A stretch of DNA of 64,000 bases. It comes from Staphylococcus sp. M0911 (GTDB lineage Bacteria; Bacillota; Bacilli; Staphylococcales; Staphylococcaceae). Of this stretch, positions 53,945-62,878 are shown piece by piece (position 1 is the stretch's first letter; each line of letters begins with the position of its first letter). Where the stretch lies: the NCBI RefSeq assembly GCF_003491325.1, contig NZ_CP022881.1, forward strand, positions 186,001 to 250,000, read 5' to 3'. Made by a program: the position numbers and the translations under genes. The notes beneath the pieces are model-generated. The model had not been told where the DNA came from, made no database searches, and worked only from the letters and a program-made list of their open reading frames with translations.

Positions 53945-54895
53945 TTACGCTGCGTCTGGATTATCATAGTTATTATCGTCATCGTTATTATTATTGTTAT
54001 TATCGTCTGTGCCATTATTGTTATCATTGTCGTCATTATTGTCGCTATTTGAGAAATTAATGTCTTCAATATTTTGTTTTAAGAAGTTTTGTACATCTTT
54101 GTTGATAAAGACAGCGCCATTATAGCTATTGGCTGCGCCACCCCAATGAATACCAATGACTTCGTTACGGCTATTGAATACAGGGGAACCTGAATTGCCA
54201 CCAGTTGTACTTAAGTCATAGTGCATATCTTCACCTTGTATTTGAGTGATTTTACCTCTACTTTCCCACATTGTAGCAAGCGGTTTATCTCCTGGGTAAC
54301 CAGTAACGGTGATAGGTTGATTTTGATTTGTATCCGCATTGTCACTTAAAGTGGCTGGTGTAACAACTTCACCAATATTTTGATTTTTGTCATTAGGTGA
54401 GAATTTAACGATGGCTAGGTCAGCATTGCCTGGATATTTAGTGATTTGTTCTCCAGTAAAGCCACCATTTGGATAATTATTTTGATTAACTGCAGAAGGG
54501 AAGGCTTTTAAAGCGCGTGGATTTCCGTGAGTCGCATCTACAACATGCTTGTTAGTTAAAAGTTTGTCTTTACCAACAACAACGCCTGATGCAATAAATG
54601 TACCTTCGTTTGATTGAACTTGAACGAAAGTAACAGGAGCATAGTGACCTAACGTTGTATCATTAATTTGATGTCGATCATTGTTAGGCAGTATGACATT
54701 TGCGCGTTCTTTCTTTTCAACAGGTTTGACGTTATTACCTTTATCAATCTTCGGTGTCTTTTGTTGTTGAGATTGTGTGGTTTGTTGGTGATTATCGGTT
54801 GATGATGTCGTTTCTGCATGTGCTGGATTAATTAATGTCGCTGATGTCAAAGTTGCAATTAACAAAGAACTTGCTGTTAAAAACTTAACTTTCAT
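53945..54895 (-). CDS. sspA: V8-like glutamyl endopeptidase
   Basis: A 316-residue exported serine protease. Signal peptide about 1-29 (SLLIATLTSATLINPAHA), propeptide to about 68 (PKIDKGNNVKPVEKKERAN), mature start VILPNNDRHQI. Catalytic His in LLTNKHVVDATHG, Asp in NADLAIVKF, Ser in TTGGNSGSPVF. The C-terminal ~35 residues are Asp/Asn repeats (DNNDDNDNNNG...). ATG 54895 after AGGAGG is preferred over an upstream start at 54928. First gene of an sspABC operon. Confidence 0.93.
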   Translation of the reverse strand: MKVKFLTASSLLIATLTSATLINPAHAETTSSTDNHQQTTQSQQQKTPKIDKGNNVKPVEKKERANVILPNNDRHQINDTTLGHYAPVTFVQVQSNEGTFIASGVVVGKDKLLTNKHVVDATHGNPRALKAFPSAVNQNNYPNGGFTGEQITKYPGNADLAIVKFSPNDKNQNIGEVVTPATLSDNADTNQNQPITVTGYPGDKPLATMWESRGKITQIQGEDMHYDLSTTGGNSGSPVFNSRNEVIGIHWGGAANSYNGAVFINKDVQNFLKQNIEDINFSNSDNNDDNDNNNGTDDNNNNNNDDDNNYDNPDAA

Positions 54896-55085
54896 TTTAA
54901 AACCTCCTAAAAATAATATTTCCAACACAAATATAACACCAAAAATTTTTAAGTCAATACAAATATATAAAATAATTAAAAAAGTTTTGTAGAAAATAGT
55001 GTTTTATGAAATGTTTTCTATAAGATTGAATTAAATATCATTTTATATTATTTAATTGTGCAAAAATGGATATTAACCATATAAA

Positions 55086-55131
55086 AAGCACTGGCTAAAA
55101 CTATAAAATAAATAGTAATTAGCTAGTGCTT
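55086..55131 (-). terminator. Terminator of the LPXTG protein gene
   Basis: AAGCACTGGCTAA / TTAGCTAGTGCTT stem; on the minus strand it is followed by TTTTTATAT. Confidence 0.75.
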
Positions 55132-55179
55132 CTATGCATTATATATTGTAATGAAATTAAAAGTGTTTAAATGGTGAAC

Positions 55180-56109
55180 CTATTTTTTAGCAGATGATTT
55201 TCTTAATAAAATAAAAGCTACACCTAAAACGAGTGTGATGACAAAACCGATGTATGGTGAACGTGTTCTTTCTTGGCCGGTTGCAGGTAATGATTTTGAT
55301 TGGTGATGAGTTGTTATAGCTGATTGCGATGATGTAGAATCATGTGATTGTTGCATTGAACGACTTATCATTGCTTGGTTGTTAGCATGAATAGGTTGTC
55401 CAACTGCATCATGGTTAAAGCCAGCATCCACATTATCATTCGCAACAATCGCATCGCCATTTTGATCATGATTGAAATTGTTATCGATGTTAATGTCTGA
55501 GGCAATAGGGTTGCCGTCTTGGTCATGATTGAAGTTGCTATCTACGCTATTAGCTGTCATTAAAGGATTACCGTCTTCATCGTGGTTGAATCCAGCATCT
55601 ACATTATCCTCAGCAACGATAGCATCGCCATTCTGATTATGATTAAAATTGTTATCGATGTTGTTATCAGAAGCAATAGGGTTGCCGTCTTGGTCGTGAT
55701 TGAAGTCACTATCAACGCTATTAGCTGTCATTAAAGGATTACCGTCTTCATCGTGGTTGAATCCAGCATCTACATTATCCTCAGCAACGATAGCATCGCC
55801 ATTCTGATTATGATTAAAATTGTTATCGATATTATTGTCCGAGGCAATAGGATTGCCGTCTTGGTCGTGATTAAAACTGCTATCGATGTTATTTTCCGCA
55901 GTAATAGGGTTACCATTTTCGTCGTGATTATAAGTTGAATCTGTTTGATTAGCTTGAGTGATGGCATTACCATTCGACTGATGGTTAAAACCTTGGTCTA
56001 CTTGATTATTTTCTATAGTTGCAGCTGAAGCCTCGTGATGTGATGTAAGAAATAAAGCAGAAGTAGTGATAGTTGCGCCGATTAAGTATTTGATAGAATG
56101 ATGAGTCAA
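55180..56109 (-). CDS. LPXTG-anchored repeat surface protein
   Basis: A 309-residue protein: signal peptide ~1-30 ending SHHEASAA, then about eleven 19-residue repeats of the form (N/D)xVDxxFNHDxDGNPIxxx, arranged in a three-repeat (57-residue) higher-order unit, then a Ser/His/Gln spacer, sorting signal LPATGQE, a hydrophobic span (YIGFVITLVLGVAFILLRK) and a basic tail. It should be linked to peptidoglycan by sortase A. Repeats are rich in Asp/Asn, so calcium binding is possible but not shown. Length variation between strains is expected. Confidence 0.83.
   Translation of the reverse strand: MTHHSIKYLIGATITTSALFLTSHHEASAATIENNQVDQGFNHQSNGNAITQANQTDSTYNHDENGNPITAENNIDSSFNHDQDGNPIASDNNIDNNFNHNQNGDAIVAEDNVDAGFNHDEDGNPLMTANSVDSDFNHDQDGNPIASDNNIDNNFNHNQNGDAIVAEDNVDAGFNHDEDGNPLMTANSVDSNFNHDQDGNPIASDINIDNNFNHDQNGDAIVANDNVDAGFNHDAVGQPIHANNQAMISRSMQQSHDSTSSQSAITTHHQSKSLPATGQERTRSPYIGFVITLVLGVAFILLRKSSAKK
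55360..56012 (-). repeat. 57-bp tandem repeats in the LPXTG gene
   Basis: About eleven units of 57 bp (19 codons) are recognisable, with nearly identical 171-bp blocks (three units) repeated, e.g. around 55500-55640 and 55670-55810. Recombination or slippage could change the number. Confidence 0.75.
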
Positions 56110-56391
56110 AAAAATCTCCCCTTGAATATATTTATTTATACAGTAAAGAAATCTTATCTAAGTTATTGTAGTTAACTCATAAAGTTAAATGTTTAGTTAT
56201 CAAAACTTCGTTATGTACAATATAAATATAGCATCAAATCATTTGAAAGCCCTATGAATCAGGTGTCAATGAAATAACAGTTTTGTCACTCTAATCATCA
56301 ATCATGTAATAACACTTAATATTATCTAACAAAGTAAGTACTTTTGATAAGGCTTTATATTATGTAGAATACATATAAAGAGGTGAGAACG

Positions 56392-56868
56392 ATGGAAATA
56401 GTATATGTAGCTGGCGGTTGTTTGTGGGGCGTTCAAGCTTTTTTTAAAACTATACCAGGTATCGTATCAACTGAAGCTGGAAGAGCTAATGGAACAACAT
56501 CAAATTTGAGTGGTGAATACGATGGTTATGCCGAATGTGTAAAGTTAACATTTGATCCGGATAGTTTAACTATTCGTAATATTATGGCATATCTTTTTGA
56601 AGTGATTGATCCTTATAGTTTAAATCAACAAGGTCAAGATATAGGTAAGAAATATAGAACAGGATTATATAGTGAAAATACGCAACATTTGAAGGAAGCA
56701 CAAACTTTTATTAATGAGCGTGAAGATAGTGATTATATTGTAGTGGAAGTCTTACCTCTGTCTAACTATGTAAAAAGTGCGCACGAACATCAAGATAGAT
56801 TGGAAAATTATCCTGAAGATCATCATTTGTGTCATATACCCATGCATATGTTAAATAAATATAAATAA
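56392..56868 (+). CDS. msrA: Peptide methionine sulfoxide reductase MsrA (variant)
   Basis: A 158-residue repair enzyme for Met-S-sulfoxide. ATG 56392 after GAGGTGAGAACG. The catalytic Cys10 lies in VAGGCLWGVQAFF, where nearly all MsrA have GCFWG; here Leu replaces the Phe. Other conserved parts: EVIDPYSLNQQGQDIGKKYRTGLY, and KSAHEHQDRLEN. It may be a second msrA. Whether the substitution alters activity is not known. A hairpin terminator follows. Confidence 0.85.
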   Translation: MEIVYVAGGCLWGVQAFFKTIPGIVSTEAGRANGTTSNLSGEYDGYAECVKLTFDPDSLTIRNIMAYLFEVIDPYSLNQQGQDIGKKYRTGLYSENTQHLKEAQTFINEREDSDYIVVEVLPLSNYVKSAHEHQDRLENYPEDHHLCHIPMHMLNKYK

Positions 56869-56870
56869 AA

Positions 56871-56895
56871 GAGGTCACTTAATGTGACCTCCGTG
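56871..56895. terminator. Hairpin between msrA and the DoxX-like gene
   Basis: Perfect stem GAGGTCACTT-A-ATGTGACCTC-like (GAGGTCAC / GTGACCTC) between converging genes; weak T run. Confidence 0.55.
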
Positions 56896-56899
56896 TTAA

Positions 56900-57259
56900 T
56901 TATTTGCGTTTACCGTCAAAAGTATCGAATAAGCTTAATGTTGCTAAGCCTAATAAGTCTAATGCATGTTGAGCACCTTTTTTACCATGTCCAGCTTCGA
57001 AGTGTTTGTAAGCTGCTACACTTAGTACTGAAATTGTAGCTAATGAGCCTAAACGTGAAGCAGTTTTACTTAAGAAGCTTACTGCGAATAAGCCTGCAGC
57101 AGCTGCTTCAATCGTACCAGCTAATTTAACTGATTTTTCAGGCATACCGAAGACATTTGTGAATGTATCTGACATACCTTGGTCACCTTGTAATTTTGGT
57201 TTTGATGCATCGTAAAGTTCTTTAGCAAGTTTTAAATTTGTAGCATAACGTAAAATCAT
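56900..57259 (-). CDS. DoxX-like small membrane protein
   Basis: A 119-residue protein with two or three hydrophobic segments (GTIEAAAAGLFAVSFL, LGSLATISVLSVAAY, HALDLLGLATLSLF) between charged loops. The pattern is that of small DoxX-like proteins. It lies 14 bases behind the luciferase-like oxidoreductase gene and is probably cotranscribed with it. Function unknown. Confidence 0.55.
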   Translation of the reverse strand: MILRYATNLKLAKELYDASKPKLQGDQGMSDTFTNVFGMPEKSVKLAGTIEAAAAGLFAVSFLSKTASRLGSLATISVLSVAAYKHFEAGHGKKGAQHALDLLGLATLSLFDTFDGKRK

Positions 57260-57273
57260 AAAAATATTTCCTC

Positions 57274-58323
57274 CTATTTATCTTCAAAATATTTATCTAC
57301 TATAGGTTTAACCTTTTCCCCAAAAAGACGGATGGAATGCATTGTTTTTTCATGAGGCATTGATCCGACTGGAGTATGAATCATAAAACGATTAAGACCT
57401 AGAGTTTCTACAGTTTCAATAATTTTTTGTGCGACTGTTTCAGGGCTACCTAAGTATATCGCACCTTCGCTTCCAATTTCTCGTTCAAAAGATTGTTCAT
57501 TGAAAGGTGGCCAACCACGTTCTCTACCAAGTACATCTTGATGTGCTTTTAATGAAGGGAAGAACTCGCGTTTAGCTTGCTCGTCAGTGTCAGCAATATA
57601 TCCCCAAGAATGTACAGATATTGGTAATTGAGATGGATCATGTCCATATGATTCAGCAACAGATTTGTAAATTTCTATATTACGTGCGAATCGTTTAGGA
57701 TTACCACCAATAATAGCATAAGTGATGGGTAAACCAAATGCACCTGCTCGTAATGATGATTCAGGTGTACCACCTGTAGCGATAGAAATCGGTAATTCGC
57801 CATGTTCTATTCTAGGATAAACGCCTGTGTTTTCAACGCTAGGACGTAATTTGCCTTCCCAATTGATAATTTCATGCTTATTAATTTCTAATAGCATTTG
57901 AAGTTTTTCATTAAATAAATCTTCATAATCATTTAAGTTGTAACCAAATAATGGGAAAGATTCAATAAATGATCCTCTACCTATCATTACTTCAGCTCGA
58001 CCATTAGATACAGCATCTAATGTTGAGAAGCGCTCGTATACTCTGACTGGGTCATCAGAGGATAAAACAGTAACAGCTGATGACAGTTTGATATGAAAAG
58101 TACGTGCAGCAGCAGCTAACACAGTCACTGGATCTGACACAGCATAATCTTTACGATGATGCTCGCCTAAGCCATAGATGTCTAAGCCTAGTTGATCTGC
58201 CAATTCTATTTCTTCTACTATATTTCTAATGCGTTGTGCATTTGAAATAGGAAGTTCTGAACCTTCCGGCATATGAATCGCACTATTATCGGCAAATGAA
58301 GTTAATCCTAATTCAATTTTCAT
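57274..58323 (-). CDS. LLM-class flavin-dependent oxidoreductase
   Basis: A 349-residue luciferase-like monooxygenase. MKIELGLTSFADNSAIHMPE at the start, then GLGEHHRKDYAVSDPVTVLA near 50, MIGRGSFIESFPLFGY near 115 and ATGGTPESSLRAG near 184 are typical of the family. ATG 58323 after GGAGGTGGCAACT replaces a longer ORF start. FMN-dependent oxidation of an unknown compound is expected. The DoxX-like gene follows in the same operon. Confidence 0.85.
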   Translation of the reverse strand: MKIELGLTSFADNSAIHMPEGSELPISNAQRIRNIVEEIELADQLGLDIYGLGEHHRKDYAVSDPVTVLAAAARTFHIKLSSAVTVLSSDDPVRVYERFSTLDAVSNGRAEVMIGRGSFIESFPLFGYNLNDYEDLFNEKLQMLLEINKHEIINWEGKLRPSVENTGVYPRIEHGELPISIATGGTPESSLRAGAFGLPITYAIIGGNPKRFARNIEIYKSVAESYGHDPSQLPISVHSWGYIADTDEQAKREFFPSLKAHQDVLGRERGWPPFNEQSFEREIGSEGAIYLGSPETVAQKIIETVETLGLNRFMIHTPVGSMPHEKTMHSIRLFGEKVKPIVDKYFEDK

Positions 58324-58567
58324 AGTTGCCACCTCCAATATAATTTTTATACTGGATATATTATATATCGTTGTTAGTTGAAAGTCAATACGATTTGTTC
58401 GCCTCATTATTGAGGCTATTTTCGGGGTAAAAAAGCATATTTGTTATAACAATTTAATTTGCCGTAAAATTAAAACTTTTTGAAAATTAAATAGGTTCTT
58501 TAGTTTTATTGGATAAAGTGTAATAATAGTTATCGTTATCATAAATAGAAAGGGAGTATCGGTATCA

Positions 58568-59743
58568 TTGGAGGAACAACGTCATTATAATCTAATCACT
58601 ACAATTCTATTTTTCTCTGGAATTATCGTTATGGGTAGCTTATATACTGCACTTCCACTTACAGCAGCATTTGCGCATTCCTTTCATATACCTCAATCGG
58701 TAGCAACATTAAATGGAGTTATTTTTTCAATTATGTATTCGATAAGTTGTTTGTTTTATGGAACGATTTCTGACAAATATGGAAGAATAAAAACCATATT
58801 AATAGGTTTAAGCGGTTTGACCATCATTTGCTTTATTATCGGGTTTGTACAATCATTTTCACTATTACTCATTATGCGTGCAATACAAGGTATATTCGCT
58901 GCAACATTTTCTCCAGTAGCAATCACGTATACGACGGAAACATATCCAGCTAAAAAAAGAGTTACTGCAATTAGTTTTATTAGTACTAGTTTCATGTTAT
59001 CGGGGGTATTAGGGCAGAACTTAAGTGAACTCATTGTTCATCATCTTAACTGGCATTGGGTATATTTCACTTTAACTGTATTATATTTGTGCTTAATATT
59101 TGTTATTTACCGCTATGTACCGGAAAGCCCACGTCGAAATTCAGATGTACAACTAGTAAAATTCTTTAATAACTTTAAAGATTTCCGTGATAATTTAAAG
59201 GTTTTATACTGTTTATTTATCTCATTTACGTTATTAATTATGTTTATCAGTATGTATGCCATTTTAAATTTATATATCTTATCAGATAAAGTGAATGGAG
59301 ATATGTCTACAGCATCATTAGTGAAATTATTTGGTGTGATAGGAATGCTAGTATCGTTGTTAGGAGGCCGTTTAAGTGGCAGAATAGGTATTAAGCGTGT
59401 GATCTCACTTGCCTTACTAACAAGTACGTTATCACTGATACTGATGGGAATCACGACAAATATTATTTGTATCACATTATTTAGTGTTACATTTGTTGCT
59501 GGTATTGCATTTGCGATTCCATCAGTCATTTCGAAGGTGGGTATGACTGTTAAACATAATCAAGGATTCTTCTTATCAGTTAATACTGTTATATTATTTA
59601 TGGGTACAGCCATTGCACCTATACTAATGATTTATATCGCTAAATTACCACAATATTTCTTAATGTTTGCTTCAATCGCATGTATTGGACTTATTTCATT
59701 TATTGTATCGCTATTTATGCCTAAAGATGAAAGTGCACATTAA
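58568..59743 (+). CDS. MFS transporter
   Basis: A 391-residue permease with twelve spans. Loop YGTISDKYGRIKTILIG between helices 2 and 3 is the MFS A motif; RAIQGIFAATFSPVAIT is the helix-4 arginine. TTG start with AAGGGAG upstream. It resembles drug exporters of the DHA1 type (YfiS/YxaM-like). Monocistronic with its own terminator. Substrate unknown. Confidence 0.82.
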   Translation: MEEQRHYNLITTILFFSGIIVMGSLYTALPLTAAFAHSFHIPQSVATLNGVIFSIMYSISCLFYGTISDKYGRIKTILIGLSGLTIICFIIGFVQSFSLLLIMRAIQGIFAATFSPVAITYTTETYPAKKRVTAISFISTSFMLSGVLGQNLSELIVHHLNWHWVYFTLTVLYLCLIFVIYRYVPESPRRNSDVQLVKFFNNFKDFRDNLKVLYCLFISFTLLIMFISMYAILNLYILSDKVNGDMSTASLVKLFGVIGMLVSLLGGRLSGRIGIKRVISLALLTSTLSLILMGITTNIICITLFSVTFVAGIAFAIPSVISKVGMTVKHNQGFFLSVNTVILFMGTAIAPILMIYIAKLPQYFLMFASIACIGLISFIVSLFMPKDESAH

Positions 59744-59791
59744 ATAAAAAACATAATGAATGACTTGGTTAATAGATATGATATATATTTA

Positions 59792-59838
59792 AACGATTTA
59801 TTTATAGTGTATGACTATAAATGAATCGTTTTTTAGTA
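59792..59838 (+). terminator. Terminator of the MFS gene
   Basis: AACGATT-ATTTATAGT / ACTATAAAT-AATCGTT stem with short loop and six T. Confidence 0.82.
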
Positions 59839-59904
59839 TTAGAATTATATACATAGCTATTATATGATTGAAGAAATACAAATATTTAATAGGGGTGAGA
59901 AACG

Positions 59905-60591
59905 ATGAATTATTCACCAAAGCAAGGCACTAAATCTCATGGATTGCCACATGATCCGTTTAAAAGTAGTACAGTACCAAGACCTATCGGTTGGATATCT
60001 ACAGTTTCGAAAGATGGTAAAGATAATATAGCACCTTATAGCCAATACCAAAATTTAACTTGGGATCCACCTATGGTTATGTTTGCGGCGAATCAGTCTG
60101 TATTAGGTGATCACGAACGTAAAGATACTGTGAAAAATGCCGAAGAGACGGGTTGGTTTGTATGGAATATGGCTACGTATGATTTAAGAGAGGCGGTTAA
60201 TTTATCATCTAAAGCATTAGCACCCGATGAAGATGAATTTGACTATGCTGGGGTCACTAAAGAATCATGTATTGAAGCACCTGGCTACAGAGTAAAGGAG
60301 TCCCCAGTACATTTCGAATGTGAATATGTTCAAACGATTCGCATACCAACTGGTGATCCTGTATCCACAGTAGATATTGTAATTGGACGTGTTGCTCAAG
60401 TGCATATCGATGATAAAGTCATCACTGAAGATGGAAAATTAGATATTCCATCAATTCGTCCAATCGCACGTTTAGGATATTATGATTATACAGTTGTTGA
60501 TCAAGTATTTGAAATGAAAGCACCTCATGCTTCTAAAGAAGAATTAGCAGGATTAGAAGGTAGAAACTTCGATAATAAAAATGATGATTAA
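59905..60591 (+). CDS. Flavin reductase-like (flavoredoxin-type) protein
   Basis: A 228-residue FMN-binding split-barrel protein. PRPIGWISTVSKDGKDNIAP near residue 25 is the FMN-binding motif, followed by YSQYQNLTWDPPMVMFAA. Members reduce FMN or act as small flavoproteins with oxygenases. Monocistronic; a bidirectional terminator follows. A specific partner oxygenase is not shown, though a luciferase-like gene lies 1.6 kb away on the other strand. Confidence 0.83.
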   Translation: MNYSPKQGTKSHGLPHDPFKSSTVPRPIGWISTVSKDGKDNIAPYSQYQNLTWDPPMVMFAANQSVLGDHERKDTVKNAEETGWFVWNMATYDLREAVNLSSKALAPDEDEFDYAGVTKESCIEAPGYRVKESPVHFECEYVQTIRIPTGDPVSTVDIVIGRVAQVHIDDKVITEDGKLDIPSIRPIARLGYYDYTVVDQVFEMKAPHASKEELAGLEGRNFDNKNDD

Positions 60592-60628
60592 GGTTAATAG
60601 CACTTTCGTAATTAAACATTGAATATAA

Positions 60629-60680
60629 AATAATAGCCAGTCGATGCGGTGTTAAAAACACATTGACTGGCTATTATAAT
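60629..60680. terminator. Bidirectional terminator behind the flavin reductase gene
   Basis: ATAATAGCCAGTC / GACTGGCTATTAT stem around a 20-base loop. Confidence 0.82.
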
Positions 60681-60696
60681 TTAGACATATTGATAA

Positions 60697-61166
60697 TTAT
60701 ATTAAATCTTTATTCACTTTTTGTAGTTCTGTATAGTCACCATCAATGTGTACGTTTGGAGGTTGTACATCAACTTTTGGAAATAGTAATAAAGCGACTA
60801 AACCTATTAAACCATATATAATAAAGGTCATTGTATAACCTAAATCTTCTATAAACGGTCCTGCTACAATTGAGCCCAAAACTTGCCCAACGGCTAACAT
60901 TAAAAATGGAATTCCGATACCTAATGACGCATTTTTCATAAATATCTTCACACCCCAAACGAGTAGTACACCTGTAATGAAAATATAACTCACACCAAAG
61001 ATTAAGGATGAAAGGAAGGGCACTATCCACACGATAGGCGTTAAAGCTAAGAGAATAGAAGCAGCTGACATTAAGATAACCCCAAAAAAGTAGGCAGATT
61101 GAATATCTATTGATCAATGATATGACCAGAAATACCACCAAATTTAGTTGGTAGAAACATGATCGA
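60697..61166 (-). pseudogene. C-terminal remnant of an MFS transporter
   Basis: The last ~125 residues of a transporter are present in one frame from 61071 (ILLALTPIVWIVPFLSSLIF, then GVKIFMKNASLGIG, ending in the VNKDLI tail). Upstream, in another frame, SIMFLPTKFGGISGHIID continues the protein until a stop near 61108, so there is a frameshift at about 61105. The N-terminal ~230 residues are absent: the TetR gene lies directly in front and overlaps. This points to a deletion that fused the end of the regulator gene to the middle of its exporter. Confidence 0.75.
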
Positions 61167-61716
61167 CAGGGCTAGAAAAATCAAGTGTATCGTGTAATGC
61201 TGATAAAATTTCTGCTTCAGAGTAATTGTAATTATTCTCTACCCATCTTCTTATAATTTCTATAAGCCCACTACTATAAAAATCAGCAATTAATTGTGGA
61301 TGATCGCTGTTCATAATTTTATGTGCTAATAAATCGTTATTACACTCAGCACCTTCTAATATTTTCTCACTACAGAATTGAGTCAAGCTGCGAAAGACAT
61401 CGTCTTGTCTTGATGCGACAAGTAAATGTTTAAATACAGGTTTATGTGTATTGATGAATGAGATAAATGATTCTAATGCATCTGTTGAACCGTGCTGATG
61501 TAAAGAATCTAAATCGAGTGCTTCTTTCATATATTCTGTTAATGAATAAAGTAAGTCATATTTATCTTGGAAATATCGATAAAATGTACTGCGATTAATT
61601 TCAGCAGCGTTACATATTTTCTGTACAGTGATGTCATCAAAGTGATAGTCATTTAATAATTCAAAAACTGTTTGATTAATATGTTTTATCATACGTTTTT
61701 GTGTAGATGTCGTCAT
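61144..61716 (-). CDS. TetR/AcrR-family regulator
   Basis: A 190-residue repressor. The N-terminal helix-turn-helix is ITVQKICNAAEINRSTFYRY near residues 32-51. ATG 61716 after GGGGAG replaces a longer ORF start. The ligand domain is of normal length, but the last few residues (SPVDHVSTN) overlap the MFS remnant in another frame, so the natural end may have been altered by the deletion. It most likely controlled that exporter. Confidence 0.8.
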   Translation of the reverse strand: MTTSTQKRMIKHINQTVFELLNDYHFDDITVQKICNAAEINRSTFYRYFQDKYDLLYSLTEYMKEALDLDSLHQHGSTDALESFISFINTHKPVFKHLLVASRQDDVFRSLTQFCSEKILEGAECNNDLLAHKIMNSDHPQLIADFYSSGLIEIIRRWVENNYNYSEAEILSALHDTLDFSSPVDHVSTN

Positions 61717-61850
61717 AAGCAGGACTCCCCGAATAGTCATTTTATTAAGATAAGATTGATAGATAATTTATCATAGACGTTGTTATTTTACCAAATATAA
61801 ATGCTTTTTACATGGAATACCCATTATTGAATTACGGAGACAACACAAAA

Positions 61851-61888
61851 AAGCAGGACTTGAGAATAGATAGCTCAAGTCCTGCTTA
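61851..61888 (-). terminator. Terminator of the betaine-binding-type gene region
   Basis: AAGCAGGACTTGAG / CTCAAGTCCTGCTT perfect 14-bp stem; on the minus strand followed by TTTTTTGTG. Confidence 0.85.
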
Positions 61889-61928
61889 CATGATTGTTAC
61901 TCGGAGTTATTAGATTTTACTAGAAGAA

Positions 61929-62855
61929 TTAATGATCAATACCTTCTAACCATTCATCTACTTTATTATCGTTGTCATCAACATAGTCTTTGGCAACTTG
62001 TTCTGGATTTTTCTGGTCTTTGAAGATTTTCTTAGCTAATTGATCTTCGTCTTTTTTGCTCCAGTCATCTGACATACGTGTTGCAATTGTGTATGCAGCT
62101 GGATGATTAGCTTTGAATTCTTTATTAAATACTAAGTTAATATGTTGATCTTCTTTACCATAAATTTTGTCAGGATCTTTTAACATTTTAACGCCTAATT
62201 CTTTAGAGAACCAACTAGAATCCATTGCTGTAAATAGAATTGGTTGTTGTTGTTTATAAGCTTTTTGAACTGCTTTAAATTGATCTTGGTCAGAAGATTC
62301 TTTTAGGCTATAACCGTCTAGATTATCTTCATCAAGTTCACTTTTAGTTTGTTTCATGACACCATTTCTAGCGTCTGTACCTTGAATTTCTTTATCAAAT
62401 TTCTTACTATCTTTTAAGTCTGCAATTGAGTCGATATTTTGTTCATATTTCGGTACGGCTAAGCCTACTTTAACATCATCGACAAGGTTCTTTTTGTCGT
62501 AAACGGATAATTTGCTTTTATATTGATTGTAGTAACTTTTATCTGTAGATGGGAAAATACCAGACGTATGGAATGAATCTGCATTTTCAGCTACAGATGC
62601 ATATAATGGACCACTTGCTTGTACAGGTGTAGTTGTAACGTCATAACCCGCTTTTTTAAGAACTTCAGCTATGACTAATGTACGTGGCGCTGAGTTATCA
62701 CTAGCAATATATGGTAATTCGATTTCTTTATTGCCTAGGGAAGTATTGCCATCTTTTGATGAACTTCCGCCCCCGTTACCACACGCGCTTAGCACGATAG
62801 CTAAGGCAATAGTGGCAAACAGGCCTAACAGTTTGAAACCTCTTGTTTTAAACAT
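61929..62855 (-). CDS. Glycine-betaine-type ABC substrate-binding lipoprotein
   Basis: A 308-residue lipoprotein with lipobox IVLSACGNG (Cys near residue 25). The fold is the OpuAC/ProX type, with EIELPYIASDNSAPRTLV and the WxWF-like DSSWFSKELG segment. It should bind betaine, choline or a related quaternary compound, but no ATPase or permease gene is adjacent. An MMPL exporter gene lies 23 bases upstream on the same strand. Confidence 0.75.
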   Translation of the reverse strand: MFKTRGFKLLGLFATIALAIVLSACGNGGGSSSKDGNTSLGNKEIELPYIASDNSAPRTLVIAEVLKKAGYDVTTTPVQASGPLYASVAENADSFHTSGIFPSTDKSYYNQYKSKLSVYDKKNLVDDVKVGLAVPKYEQNIDSIADLKDSKKFDKEIQGTDARNGVMKQTKSELDEDNLDGYSLKESSDQDQFKAVQKAYKQQQPILFTAMDSSWFSKELGVKMLKDPDKIYGKEDQHINLVFNKEFKANHPAAYTIATRMSDDWSKKDEDQLAKKIFKDQKNPEQVAKDYVDDNDNKVDEWLEGIDH

Positions 62856-62878
62856 TCAGCATATCCTCCTTTTTAAGA

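Noticed and set aside
55360-56012. Regular 57-bp repeats that could look like a CRISPR array
   Set aside because: Units are contiguous without unique spacers, stay in frame and encode a surface-protein repeat.
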